Shown here in pieces: positions 17,718 through 25,473 of a stretch of DNA of 39,262 bases (the stretch's first letter is position 1; each line of letters starts with the position of its first letter). The notes beneath the pieces were generated by a model that saw only the letters and a program-made list of their open reading frames with translations, was not told the origin of the DNA and ran no database searches. A program made the position numbers and the translations under genes. Source of the stretch: Acidobacteriota bacterium (GTDB lineage Bacteria; Acidobacteriota; Terriglobia; Terriglobales; Acidobacteriaceae); NCBI GenBank assembly GCA_003225075.1, contig QIAP01000088.1, positions 1 to 39,262 of the forward strand, in the 5' to 3' direction.

Positions 17718-17823
17718 CCGGCGCCCTCCGCGCGAAAATGCCACTTGATTCGGCGCTATCCAGCATGACCTGGAATATAATTCTCGCCACTTTCATCTTC
17801 GGGAGTGTCTTCGAGAGTGGGTG

Positions 17824-18678
17824 ATGGCCTCGCTTCGCATATTTGTTGCCGACGAGCATGAGATTGTGCGGCGCGGGACAATTTCGCTTCTGGCTTCTGA
17901 GCCCGGCTGGGAAGTTTGCGGGGAAGCTGGTGACGGGCAGGAGGCTGTCGCGAAAGTCGCACAGCTTAAACCCGACATCGTCCTGCTGGACATCGGCATG
18001 CCCAACATGAACGGGTTGGACGCAACACGCCAGATAGTGCATAACCCTCCATTTCCAAAAGTCATAGTTGTGAGCCCTACTGATGTGGAACAGCTTGTGC
18101 GTGAAGTACTGGACGCTGGTGTGCGTGGCTTTGTGCTAAAGACAGATGCTTCGCGGGACTTGGTCTCAGCAGTTGAGGCCCTGCAACACGGGCGGACCTT
18201 TTTTGCGCCCCGCGTTGCAGAATTTATAGTTCAGGGTTATCTGAAAGGCGGCAGCAAAGACTCGTCGGAGCCGTCCGTAAAGACGGTCCAGCCCGGAACC
18301 GGAGTTTTGGACGAAGCAGTCGCCTCGAGTGTAAGACAGGCGAACAAGTCCGGCGTGGCCCGCGCCGTAGCGAAGTACCTGGCGATAGCACTAATTCTGG
18401 CGGCGACTGCGACCATCGGGTGGTTCAGCTTCTATCGAGACTCAGCCCTGCAATTGCCGTTACTCGACAAAATGCGTGCCTACCTCGGGCTGAAAACGCC
18501 TCCGCCTCCCACCTCCAACGGCAACCCCGACACGAAAGTGTGGATTGACCTGCGCACCGCGCTCTACTACTGCCCCGGTGCATCTTCTTACGGTAAGACT
18601 TCTAAGGGGCGGTTCGCGAAGCAAAGCGATGCCAAGCAGGACCATTTCGAACCCGCCTCCGGTAAGATGTGTGATTGA
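17824..18678 (+). CDS. Response-regulator receiver domain fused to a membrane segment and a small C-terminal domain
   Basis: A 284-residue protein. Residues 1-125 form a CheY/NarL-type receiver: acidic pair D10/E11, phospho-acceptor D56 in DIVLLDIGMPNMNG, Ser in VVVSPTD and Lys in GFVLKTD. The usual LuxR-type DNA-binding helix-turn-helix is absent. After a linker there is one transmembrane helix (AKYLAIALILAATATIGWF, about 178-196). A C-terminal region of about 45 residues (VWIDLRTALYYCPGASSYGK ... SGKMC) has two cysteines and resembles a small domain I recall from other acidobacterial proteins. The protein may therefore be a membrane-anchored phospho-switch with an extracytoplasmic tip. No histidine kinase gene is adjacent. 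A GTG at 17821 is an alternative start. Confidence 0.82.
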   Translation: MASLRIFVADEHEIVRRGTISLLASEPGWEVCGEAGDGQEAVAKVAQLKPDIVLLDIGMPNMNGLDATRQIVHNPPFPKVIVVSPTDVEQLVREVLDAGVRGFVLKTDASRDLVSAVEALQHGRTFFAPRVAEFIVQGYLKGGSKDSSEPSVKTVQPGTGVLDEAVASSVRQANKSGVARAVAKYLAIALILAATATIGWFSFYRDSALQLPLLDKMRAYLGLKTPPPPTSNGNPDTKVWIDLRTALYYCPGASSYGKTSKGRFAKQSDAKQDHFEPASGKMCD

Positions 18679-18880
18679 CCTGCTCTTCGCAAGACATGAA
18701 GGCATCGGCGTACTTAGCTACGGCCGCAGCCCCCGATAACAGCGACGGCTGTCTGCTGTTACCTCTACGCGGTTCGCAAGACTCCGGATACAAATTCCCG
18801 CAGATGATTGTTTGTTGTGTCTTGATGTCAATTGGGGCGTCACAGGAGAATTGCCACTCTTGTTCGGAGGCAGGGGCCAA

Positions 18881-19085
18881 CGCCACTACCGTCCTGTCCG
18901 GATCCCCTGTACCACTTCCCGCAGCGAGCTATGCGCGAAGGGCGCGGGCGTCAGCGTCAGAACCAGCATGATCAGTCCAAACATTGCCAGCCATATGCGC
19001 ACCCCCGAGACACGCGGCAAATCTGCGACTTGAGGATGCCGGAAGCTTGAGATCTCCAGCAGAATCGCCCAGACTAGCCAGCCAG
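18881..19085 (-). pseudogene. Truncated copy B of the M50 protease 3' end
   Basis: These 205 bases align without gaps to 22494-22698, the 3' end of the genuine M50 gene, with roughly 96 percent identity by eye. Read on the minus strand the copy keeps the M50 frame (GWLVWAILLEISSFRHPQV ... GIRTGR and stop), with conservative changes such as Val to Met and Ile to Val and one Trp to Val. Similarity ends abruptly at 19085. The rest of the gene is absent, so this is a remnant, not a gene. Confidence 0.92.
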
Positions 19086-19138
19086 ACTGTTAGCTTTGCC
19101 CTGGCAACACGCCGAATGCAGACCTCAGCCGGAGATTG

Positions 19139-22100
19139 CTATTCCACCCTACGCACAGTGTCGGTTGGCATGAGGACAAAACTGCAACCGGTGCTTGGAT
19201 AGCACGCCATAATGCCACGACGTACCAATCGGCCGGAACTATTTTCGGGAAAGGCCACCTTGAAGTGGGCCTGACCCAGTACTTTTCCAGCGGAACGCAA
19301 ATTGTCAGAGCCGCTGATGAACTTCGTATCCTCAACCTTCGGGCCCGGCGCAAATAAAAGGAAGAACTCTGCGCTGGCGTGCTGCGTAACCAGCTTTGGA
19401 AGGGAAATCGTGCGGTCCCTGCTCAGTTCATCAGCGGCGCGATCGACCTGGAAGTGGCCTGTTCGGTTCGCAGTGACCGGCGCGTTCAGATGCTTCAAAC
19501 GCTGTCGCGCTTCCGTAAGCACTTCTGTCTCTTCCGCTCCTCGGGATTGCTGCTCGCTGACGAGCCGGTACATGTGTGCAGCGTCCTGTTTGCGCTGCTG
19601 CTTCTCGTAAACTTGGCCCAGGTGATAACCAACTGTGGCAAACTGTTGAACTGTCCAAGCTGCGTAGAGATACCCTTCGGCTTGTTTCAGATTTCCCAGT
19701 TGATAGTGTACCCAACCCAATGTATCCCAGTACGCAGCCAGACTGAGGGTATACTTCAGATCGTCATCAGCCAGTTTACTAAGTTGGACTTTCTGGGAAG
19801 CGGCCTCCTCTTCGTGGACAGCTTCCAGGGCATACCGTAATGCTTCATCCAAATGCTTATTAGCGACCGCTAGCTCGTAGGCGACATTATTTTTTACGCT
19901 CGCTCCGGGTTGGAACTCTATAGCCTTATTGAAGAGTGGGAGCGCTTTATCATCCTCTCCTTTTCGTAAGTAGGCTAATCCCAAGCTAAGCAGTGGTCCT
20001 GGTCTTTGTGGATATAGTCTTACGGCTGATTCAAGGTAGGGCAGAGCCTCGGGATATCGTTTCTCAGCACTAAGCAGGTTGCCCATGTTGGTGGGGATGT
20101 CGTGATCGGCCGGCTCAACTTTCGCCAATTCCTGCCAAACCTGGATGGCTTCACTGCGCCGGTTCAAGGACGTCAGGGCAAAAGCAAGTACCTTATAAGA
20201 GAGGGGCTGCTGGGGATCGGATTCTACCGCCTGCCGCAATGCGGCCACGCCCGCATCTTTTTGCCTCAACCCTAGATACGTTTCCCCAAGCCATATCCAA
20301 TCGCGAGTGAATTTAGGATCCTGTGAAACCGCCCGTTTAAAACCCTCGATTGCGCCCTGCGGTGAACCCTGCTGCACGGCTGCCTTAGCTTCTTCTTCGA
20401 ACTGACGTGCCATTGGATCGCTGCTGTCCGGAAGCGCCCGCACCCGATTAGTCACGCCCAGGACCCCTGCTTCAGCTGACTCAGCCAGGCCCGAGGAAAG
20501 CGGAATGAATTGGTCCCGGTCCTCAATCACTTTCTCTGCAAATTCCTTGTAGCTCTTGACTCCGGCCCCGGTAACCTCGCTAGCTTTGACCAACACTCGA
20601 TAGTGCGAGACAAGCACATTTCCTTCGAGCGCATAGGTCGAGTGATATTCGATGAGGTCCTGCTGGAGATCTTTCTTTTTGGGAAGATCGGGAGAGTAGC
20701 CCTTGGGGAGTTCTACTCTGGATTCGAATTGAAACTCGCCCGGCGCGCCTAACCAGAAGGATGCCGGTAGCTTGCCATCCTCCTCGCCGGGTGGAAAAAC
20801 TACGTTGGGTGCAGGAGGAACAATGCGGTGCTCCTTCCAGTCCGGATAGTCCTTACGTTGGTAGGTGTACGCGAATTTTATCGGGGCTTCGGTTGATTCA
20901 GGCGCCGAGGCCGTAACATCGCTAACCTCGCCCGCGAATCCAGTGCCATACGAAATTCTTTGGATGAGATCCTTCCACTGCGCCCTCGGCAGACTTCGTA
21001 AAGCAGCGCGCAAAATAACTTCCGTGTCCCCGCGCATGGTCTGTTCGACCTTGCCTTGGAGGGTGCCCGAGTCATCCAGTTTGGCATCGATTCTGAAAGT
21101 CCATAAAGTCGGAAAAGGAGGATCGGCGGGAGTCTGCTGAAAGTCGGGCGGCTTGTCGGAGAACACGACTAACGCTCGTTTCGCGCGCAGTGGCACGGCC
21201 AGATATCCGAATGGAGCCACTTCCGTTGTGGTGTCGAGCCAAAGTGTGTCTTTACCCTGAGGAACCGCCGTAATGACATGATCAAACTGTCCGGGGGACG
21301 GCACGTCTGGATCTATTGCGTGGGACGAATTGATTAGGGCGGGATAAACTCGAACCCCCGCAGCCGCAAGCAGGGACGCTAATAAAGTGTGTTTGTCTTT
21401 GCAATCACCGTACTGATTGTTCAACACTTCGGCAGCGGAATGAGGTTGGTAACGTCCGATACCAAAAGAAACTCCGATGTATCGAAAATCAGTGCTCACG
21501 TACTTGTAGATGGCCCGCAGCTTAGCGGCGTCGTCAGGGGCATTGCGACTAAGTTCGGCGGTCTTCTCCCGAATCTCCGGTGAGGGAACAATTCGCTCAC
21601 GTTGTAATCCGTCATACCAGCGCCCTACCTCCTCCCAGCTTTGAAAGCTACTTAGCTGAACGTCCGGAGGCGCCAGCCTCCCATGGATCGCGAGTTGAAC
21701 TGCGTCGGCCTTTGATGTGGTTGCGCGTTCCAAATTTGAGCGAATCCACTTATAGACGCGACGTTGGCCATCTTCGGAAATAGTTGGCGGCGCGCCGGAA
21801 CTTTTGATCTTTACCGCCCGGTCGTGCGGCACGCTTATCTGCAACTGCTGTTTCAGAACAACGTCGTCGTGCGAAAAAGCGAAACTCGTCCAGAACTGAC
21901 CTGGAACAAGTGGTTTCGTCTGACGCCAGTGGCATTGCCACTCGAGCACGTCCCCAGTACTCAATCCTTTGACGGGTGCATGCTTTTCGCGCAGGTCGCT
22001 GTAGAAAGGGGCTTCCCGCGTGATATTCGACGGCATATCCTGAACATCGTCAAGAGGAGTAGCGACGATTGAACCATCAGGCTTGCGTACCCGGATGTAG

Positions 22101-22381
22101 TCGATTTCGACAGTCTCGACCGATTTTTGATAAGAGAATGTCAGCAAACCAAAGCGTTGCACGCCGGCGTCAGACTGCATCCGCACCCGTGCCAGACTAT
22201 CGCGGGTTGACGTTCCATCATTCTCAAAGCTGAAGGAGTCCGTGTTCTCCTCGACCACAAAAGCTTCCGCGGAGTGGTCAGGCTGAAGTCCAGGGCTGGC
22301 CTTCTTTCCATCTTGGGCCGTTGAGGTCGGAAAAGCGTTGCAGAGAAACAGAAGAAACAAGCCGAACACACGGCATGACAT
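19139..22381 (-). CDS. Exported DUF3857/transglutaminase-like protein with TPR repeats
   Basis: A protein of about 1080 residues with a signal peptide (MSCRVFGLFLLFLCNAFPTSTAQ). The N-terminal part is a DUF3857-type beta domain (about 45-250). The transglutaminase/cysteine-protease-like core has Cys in NNQYGDCKDKHTLL (about 327), His in QFDHVITAVP (about 368) and Asp in LWLDTT (about 383), so the catalytic triad is complete. TPR repeats occupy roughly residues 640-960 (for example PLSLGLAYLRKGEDDKALPL). The conserved C-terminal tail includes FISGSDNLRSAGK and RRGIMACYPSTGCSF. It is probably periplasmic, with an unknown substrate. A GTG at 22390 is an alternative start. The gene lies immediately inside the genuine M50 gene end and reads in the same direction as M50. 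Confidence 0.86.
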   Translation of the reverse strand: MSCRVFGLFLLFLCNAFPTSTAQDGKKASPGLQPDHSAEAFVVEENTDSFSFENDGTSTRDSLARVRMQSDAGVQRFGLLTFSYQKSVETVEIDYIRVRKPDGSIVATPLDDVQDMPSNITREAPFYSDLREKHAPVKGLSTGDVLEWQCHWRQTKPLVPGQFWTSFAFSHDDVVLKQQLQISVPHDRAVKIKSSGAPPTISEDGQRRVYKWIRSNLERATTSKADAVQLAIHGRLAPPDVQLSSFQSWEEVGRWYDGLQRERIVPSPEIREKTAELSRNAPDDAAKLRAIYKYVSTDFRYIGVSFGIGRYQPHSAAEVLNNQYGDCKDKHTLLASLLAAAGVRVYPALINSSHAIDPDVPSPGQFDHVITAVPQGKDTLWLDTTTEVAPFGYLAVPLRAKRALVVFSDKPPDFQQTPADPPFPTLWTFRIDAKLDDSGTLQGKVEQTMRGDTEVILRAALRSLPRAQWKDLIQRISYGTGFAGEVSDVTASAPESTEAPIKFAYTYQRKDYPDWKEHRIVPPAPNVVFPPGEEDGKLPASFWLGAPGEFQFESRVELPKGYSPDLPKKKDLQQDLIEYHSTYALEGNVLVSHYRVLVKASEVTGAGVKSYKEFAEKVIEDRDQFIPLSSGLAESAEAGVLGVTNRVRALPDSSDPMARQFEEEAKAAVQQGSPQGAIEGFKRAVSQDPKFTRDWIWLGETYLGLRQKDAGVAALRQAVESDPQQPLSYKVLAFALTSLNRRSEAIQVWQELAKVEPADHDIPTNMGNLLSAEKRYPEALPYLESAVRLYPQRPGPLLSLGLAYLRKGEDDKALPLFNKAIEFQPGASVKNNVAYELAVANKHLDEALRYALEAVHEEEAASQKVQLSKLADDDLKYTLSLAAYWDTLGWVHYQLGNLKQAEGYLYAAWTVQQFATVGYHLGQVYEKQQRKQDAAHMYRLVSEQQSRGAEETEVLTEARQRLKHLNAPVTANRTGHFQVDRAADELSRDRTISLPKLVTQHASAEFFLLFAPGPKVEDTKFISGSDNLRSAGKVLGQAHFKVAFPENSSGRLVRRGIMACYPSTGCSFVLMPTDTVRRVE

Positions 22382-22498
22382 AAGTGCCACTTATGTATAT
22401 GAGTTTCCACTAACAAGCAAGTAAGAAACGCAAGTATACGTTGGCAATAGCTGAGTCTTGCCGATGAAATGCTTTACACCAGGAAGCTCACCTCGCCA

Positions 22499-23521
22499 CT
22501 ACCGTCCTGTCCGGATCCCCTGTACTACTTCTCGCAGCGAGCTATGTGCGAAGGGCGCGGGCGTCAGCGTCAGGATCAGCATGATCAGTCCAAACACTGC
22601 CAGCCATATGCGCCACCCCGAGACACGCGGCAAATCTGCGACTTGAGGATGCCGGAAGCTTGAGATCTCCAGCAGAATCGCCCAGACCAGCCAGCCAGCC
22701 CAGAAGTAAACCGCCATGGGCAGCAGAATCAGGATGGTCAGCCGGGAAACGAATTTGTGCGCTCGTGGGGCGATCGAGAACACGATGTGTCCGCCATCGA
22801 GCTGGCCTCCCGGCAAGAGATTCAGCGAGGTGGCGAACATTCCGACCCAGGCAGCCAATGCCACGGGATGCAAATTCGCGCGGAACAACGGCAAAGTGGC
22901 GGCGCTATTTGCCGCACTGGACGAAGCCAGCAGGCGATGCATGAGTTCAAAAATCAGTGGGTATCCGAGCTGAATGTCTGATACTGCCAGCAGCGGCTTG
23001 GAGAGTCCTAGAGACGCGACCAACACCACCAACGCGACCACAAACCCGGCAATCGGCCCGGCAATGCCAATATCGAATAACGCCGTACGTGAGCGAATGG
23101 GTGAGCGGATGCGGATGAATGCTCCCAGAGTTCCAATCAGAGTCGGCGCGGGAATAAAAAACGGCAGCGTGGCGAAGACGCCGTAACGTTTGCAATAAAG
23201 ATAATGTCCCATTTCGTGCGCCAACAGGATCAGCATCAACGTGCCGGCGAAAGGAATGCCCAGCAACAAACGAGAGGGCTGCGAAAATGCCCAGCCGATC
23301 GGGAAGAAAGAAAAGAGCCCGTCGTCATTCAAGGAAAAAACTGGCTGGTTGCGCAGGAAGTTGTCTTGCATGTGTGCCCCGACGACAAGTGTCGTGAGCA
23401 CCGTCAGCAACAGCAGAAGCGCGTGCAACCAGTAGCGTTGTTTGCGCGCGCGGGGCACCCAAACTGGCATCGGTCGGTAATATTCAGCCGTGGAAGTTAG
23501 CGGAGGACTGGGATCCGACAT
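22499..23521 (-). CDS. M50-family (site-2-type) intramembrane metalloprotease
   Basis: A membrane-embedded zinc protease of about 340 residues. The zinc-binding HEMGH motif lies in LILLAHEMGHYLYCKRYG, and the second conserved motif NLLPGGQLDGGH supplies the third ligand. Several hydrophobic segments surround both. Family members cleave membrane-bound regulatory proteins or signal peptides; the target here is unknown. The ATG at 23521 (MSDPSPPLTS) gives a sensible cytoplasmic tail. A further 30 residues are open to an ATG at 23611, but neither start has a strong ribosome binding site. The last 205 bases of this gene occur twice more, truncated, at 18881-19085 and 17442-17541. Confidence 0.86.
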   Translation of the reverse strand: MSDPSPPLTSTAEYYRPMPVWVPRARKQRYWLHALLLLLTVLTTLVVGAHMQDNFLRNQPVFSLNDDGLFSFFPIGWAFSQPSRLLLGIPFAGTLMLILLAHEMGHYLYCKRYGVFATLPFFIPAPTLIGTLGAFIRIRSPIRSRTALFDIGIAGPIAGFVVALVVLVASLGLSKPLLAVSDIQLGYPLIFELMHRLLASSSAANSAATLPLFRANLHPVALAAWVGMFATSLNLLPGGQLDGGHIVFSIAPRAHKFVSRLTILILLPMAVYFWAGWLVWAILLEISSFRHPQVADLPRVSGWRIWLAVFGLIMLILTLTPAPFAHSSLREVVQGIRTGR

Positions 23522-23642
23522 GCTTGTTTGGGCCTTTGCCAATGCGAACTTCGCCGCCGCGAGACCGGACTCCTTCGCGGCGCCGCTGCAGGACGGCGGA
23601 CGTCCAAGCATCCGGAAATCCGAAAATTACCGGCAGCCTGGC

Positions 23643-23912
23643 TTAATCGATGGACTGCAACTCTTTGCCCGGCTTGAAGCGCACCGCTTTGCCGGGTGGT
23701 ATTGATACTTCAGCGCCAGTCCGCGGATTGCGACCGATACCGGTCTTGCGCGGACGGACGTTAAACACGCCAAAGCCCCGCAGCTCAATACGATCACCCT
23801 TGGTTAGCGCCTTCTTCATGCTATCGAAGACGGTCTCGACAGCCAGCTCAGCTTTGGTTTTGGTAATTCCGGTTTTGGTGACTACTTCATTAATAATGTC
23901 GAGCTTGATCAC
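23643..23912 (-). CDS. HU/IHF-family DNA-binding protein
   Basis: A small nucleoid-associated protein of about 89 residues that bends DNA as a dimer. The HU/IHF signature GRNPRTGAEVSIPPGKAVRFKPGK, split as GRNPRTGAEV and IPPGKAVRFKPGK, is clear. The N-terminal helices (IKLDIINEVVTKTGITKTKAE) look IHF-alpha-like. The start is best set at the GTG at 23912, because CGGGAG lies six bases upstream. A TTG at 23930 would add six residues that include this ribosome binding site. A good promoter lies upstream at 23958-23986. Confidence 0.92.
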   Translation of the reverse strand: MIKLDIINEVVTKTGITKTKAELAVETVFDSMKKALTKGDRIELRGFGVFNVRPRKTGIGRNPRTGAEVSIPPGKAVRFKPGKELQSID

Positions 23913-23957
23913 AGGCGACTCCCGGTTCAAGAGTGCAGTCAGAGCACCAAGTGCTTG

Positions 23958-23986
23958 ATGCTAAGGGACATAAGGTAGATTGTCAA
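23958..23986 (-). promoter_or_regulatory. Sigma70-type promoter of the HU-family gene
   Basis: On the minus strand a perfect TTGACA (23981-23986) is followed by a 17-base spacer and TAGCAT (23958-23963). The predicted transcript would begin near 23951, about 40 bases before the GTG start. A small palindrome, AGCACCAAGTGCT (23943-23955), sits at the predicted start site and could be an operator, but that is only a guess. Confidence 0.6.
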
Positions 23987-24049
23987 CGGCACACTCACTC
24001 CCGTAAGATGGCTGCACCCTCAATCGTGCGCAGATCAGCCAGCCTTTCA

Positions 24050-24157
24050 AAGAATTGAGTAATTTTGTAATCGGGTAATTTGATAATTTGCAAAGCAGGC
24101 CGGTGATCATCCGTTCCAAATTACTCACTTACAAAATTACTCAATTACCCAATTCTT
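24050..24157. repeat. AT-rich imperfect inverted repeat upstream of dcd
   Basis: The left arm (24050-24090) contains AAGAATTGAGTAATTTTGTA-like sequence. The right arm (24117-24157) contains its imperfect reverse complement, ending CCCAATTCTT. Each arm is also internally repetitive, built from variants of GGTAATT/GAGTAATTTTG. It is far more AT-rich than its surroundings. It ends directly before AAGGAG, the ribosome binding site of dcd, so a transcript from upstream would carry a large hairpin just before the gene. Confidence 0.7.
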
Positions 24158-24169
24158 CTAAGGAGCAGC

Positions 24170-24721
24170 ATGCTAAAGAGCGACCGTTGGATTCGTCGGA
24201 TGGCCCACGAACATGACATGATCAATCCGTTTTCCGAGAAGCAGGTTCGAGAAGGCGTGGTTTCCTATGGCCTTTCTTCCTATGGATATGACCTGCGCGT
24301 GGCTGATGAGTTCAAGATTTTTACCAATGTAAACTGCACCGTTGTCGACCCCAAGAACTTCGATGAGCGCTCGTTCGTCACGGTACGTTCGGATTGCGCT
24401 ATCGTCCCGCCTAATTCTTTTGCCTTGGCGCGGTCGGTCGAGTACTTCAAGATTCCTCGCGACGTGCTGACTATCTGTGTCGGGAAGAGCACTTACGCAC
24501 GTTGCGGGATTATCGTCAACGTCACCCCATTTGAGCCAGAGTGGGAAGGCTTCGTCACCCTCGAAATCTCCAACACAACCCCGCTTCCGGCTAAGATCTA
24601 CGCCAATGAAGGCTTGTGCCAGATCATCTTCTTTCAAGGGGATGAAGTCTGCGAGGTTAGTTACGCCGATCGCAAAGGCAAGTACCAGTCGCAGAAGGGA
24701 ATTGTGCTGCCGAAACTGTGA
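24170..24721 (+). CDS. dcd: dCTP deaminase
   Basis: Deaminates dCTP to dUTP, feeding dTMP synthesis. The 183-residue protein matches the family length and has [29 protein letters not shown], the substrate/catalytic region [20 protein letters not shown] and the catalytic Glu in [14 protein letters not shown]. The C-terminus [19 protein letters not shown] is typical. AAGGAG stands five bases before the ATG. It could be a bifunctional dCTP deaminase/dUTPase, but I see no clear dUTPase feature. It is transcribed alone, with minus-strand genes on both sides. Confidence 0.95.
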   Translation: MLKSDRWIRRMAHEHDMINPFSEKQVREGVVSYGLSSYGYDLRVADEFKIFTNVNCTVVDPKNFDERSFVTVRSDCAIVPPNSFALARSVEYFKIPRDVLTICVGKSTYARCGIIVNVTPFEPEWEGFVTLEISNTTPLPAKIYANEGLCQIIFFQGDEVCEVSYADRKGKYQSQKGIVLPKL

Positions 24722-24745
24722 AAGGAATGAAAGATAAAGATTTTC

Positions 24746-24779
24746 GGAGCTGAATGCTGACTGCTGAGTGCTGATTGCT
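24746..24779. repeat. Short tandem CTGANTG-type intergenic repeat
   Basis: Between dcd and the Hfq-like gene there is a run of about four units of GCTGANTG (GCTGAATGCTGACTGCTGAG and on). The reverse-complement version (CAGCATTCAGCACTCAGCC) occurs at 26587-26606 before holB. These are low-complexity intergenic repeats of about 7 bases per unit with no coding role. Confidence 0.6.
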
Positions 24780-24780
24780 A

Positions 24781-25209
24781 CTACCCGTTCTCGCTTTCTT
24801 TGTACATGTACTTGATCGCGGGTTTATAGATCATCAGGTTGGGTTGGCCGTTGCGGTTTACCTTGATGCAGCTCTTGTCATACCACTCGATATAGCCACG
24901 AATCTCTTCCCCATCACGGAGCTGAACCACCATCGGAGTCTTCGACTGCATCTGCTTCTGATAATAGAAGTTCTCCGCATTAGTGGTCTCCGGAGGCGGA
25001 AGTTTCTTGCCGCCGGGAGTCCGCTCCACCCGCTCGCGGCGCTCCATCGGCGGCTGACTCTGATTATGCGAAGACTGCGCATGATGATGGCTGGCGGCGC
25101 TGGAGTTATGCTCGTTGCGGTTCAACAGCGGACGAATCAATTTGCGGTTGGCAAATCCTTCCTGCTCGACAGCCCGTTCCGCCGGCATGGAATCAACTGT
25201 GTCTTTCAT
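24781..25209 (-). CDS. Hfq-like Sm-fold RNA-binding protein with an N-terminal extension
   Basis: A 142-residue protein. The C-terminal 65 residues (about 78-142) form an Hfq-type Sm domain: an N-terminal helix (NAENFYYQKQM), Sm1 strands (TPMVVQLRDGEEIRGYIEWY, then DKSCIKV) and an Sm2-like end (NLMIYKPAIKYMYK, compare Hfq YKHA). Hfq proteins form hexamers that pair small RNAs with messages. Here the first 77 residues are hydrophilic and rich in His, Asn, Gln, Ser and Arg (SSAASHHHAQSSHNQSQ, ERRERVER), so probably disordered. In the usual Hfq the disordered tail is C-terminal. The ATG at 25209 is preferred; upstream open frame to 25434 has no family character. Confidence 0.82.
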   Translation of the reverse strand: MKDTVDSMPAERAVEQEGFANRKLIRPLLNRNEHNSSAASHHHAQSSHNQSQPPMERRERVERTPGGKKLPPPETTNAENFYYQKQMQSKTPMVVQLRDGEEIRGYIEWYDKSCIKVNRNGQPNLMIYKPAIKYMYKESENG

Positions 25210-25372
25210 GATTGCACCGCCTGTTTGTACATTTCGTCCGGATTGCCACAACACCGAGTGCCTGTGATTGTGGGTACCTTGAGGTGTGAAAACTTGCAGA
25301 TACCGTATCACACTGTCAGGGCAAGAGACAATCCTCAAGTGATGCTGCCGCAATACCTTGCGCAAAACCGCA

Positions 25373-25454
25373 GCACTTAGCATAGCCCACGGCATCGGCG
25401 TGCTTGCTCGTGGCTCCGCCGTAGAGCCACACACCCCCCGAGATGGCTAAGTGC
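25373..25454. terminator. Nested inverted repeat downstream of holB
   Basis: GCACTTAGC (25373-25381) pairs with GCTAAGTGC (25446-25454). Inside lies a second perfect stem, GTGGCTC with GAGCCAC (about 25410-25430). The structure sits just after the holB stop codon on the minus strand, so it may end or protect that transcript. It has no T-run, so intrinsic termination is uncertain. Confidence 0.4.
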
Positions 25455-25473
25455 CAAGTGCATGCTGGTTTTC

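Noticed and set aside
18722-18737. A short stretch resembling the start of the priA tail copy (GGCCGCAGCCCCCGAT)
   Set aside because: Only about 16 bases match, with one extra base, and the following sequence is unrelated, so chance cannot be excluded.
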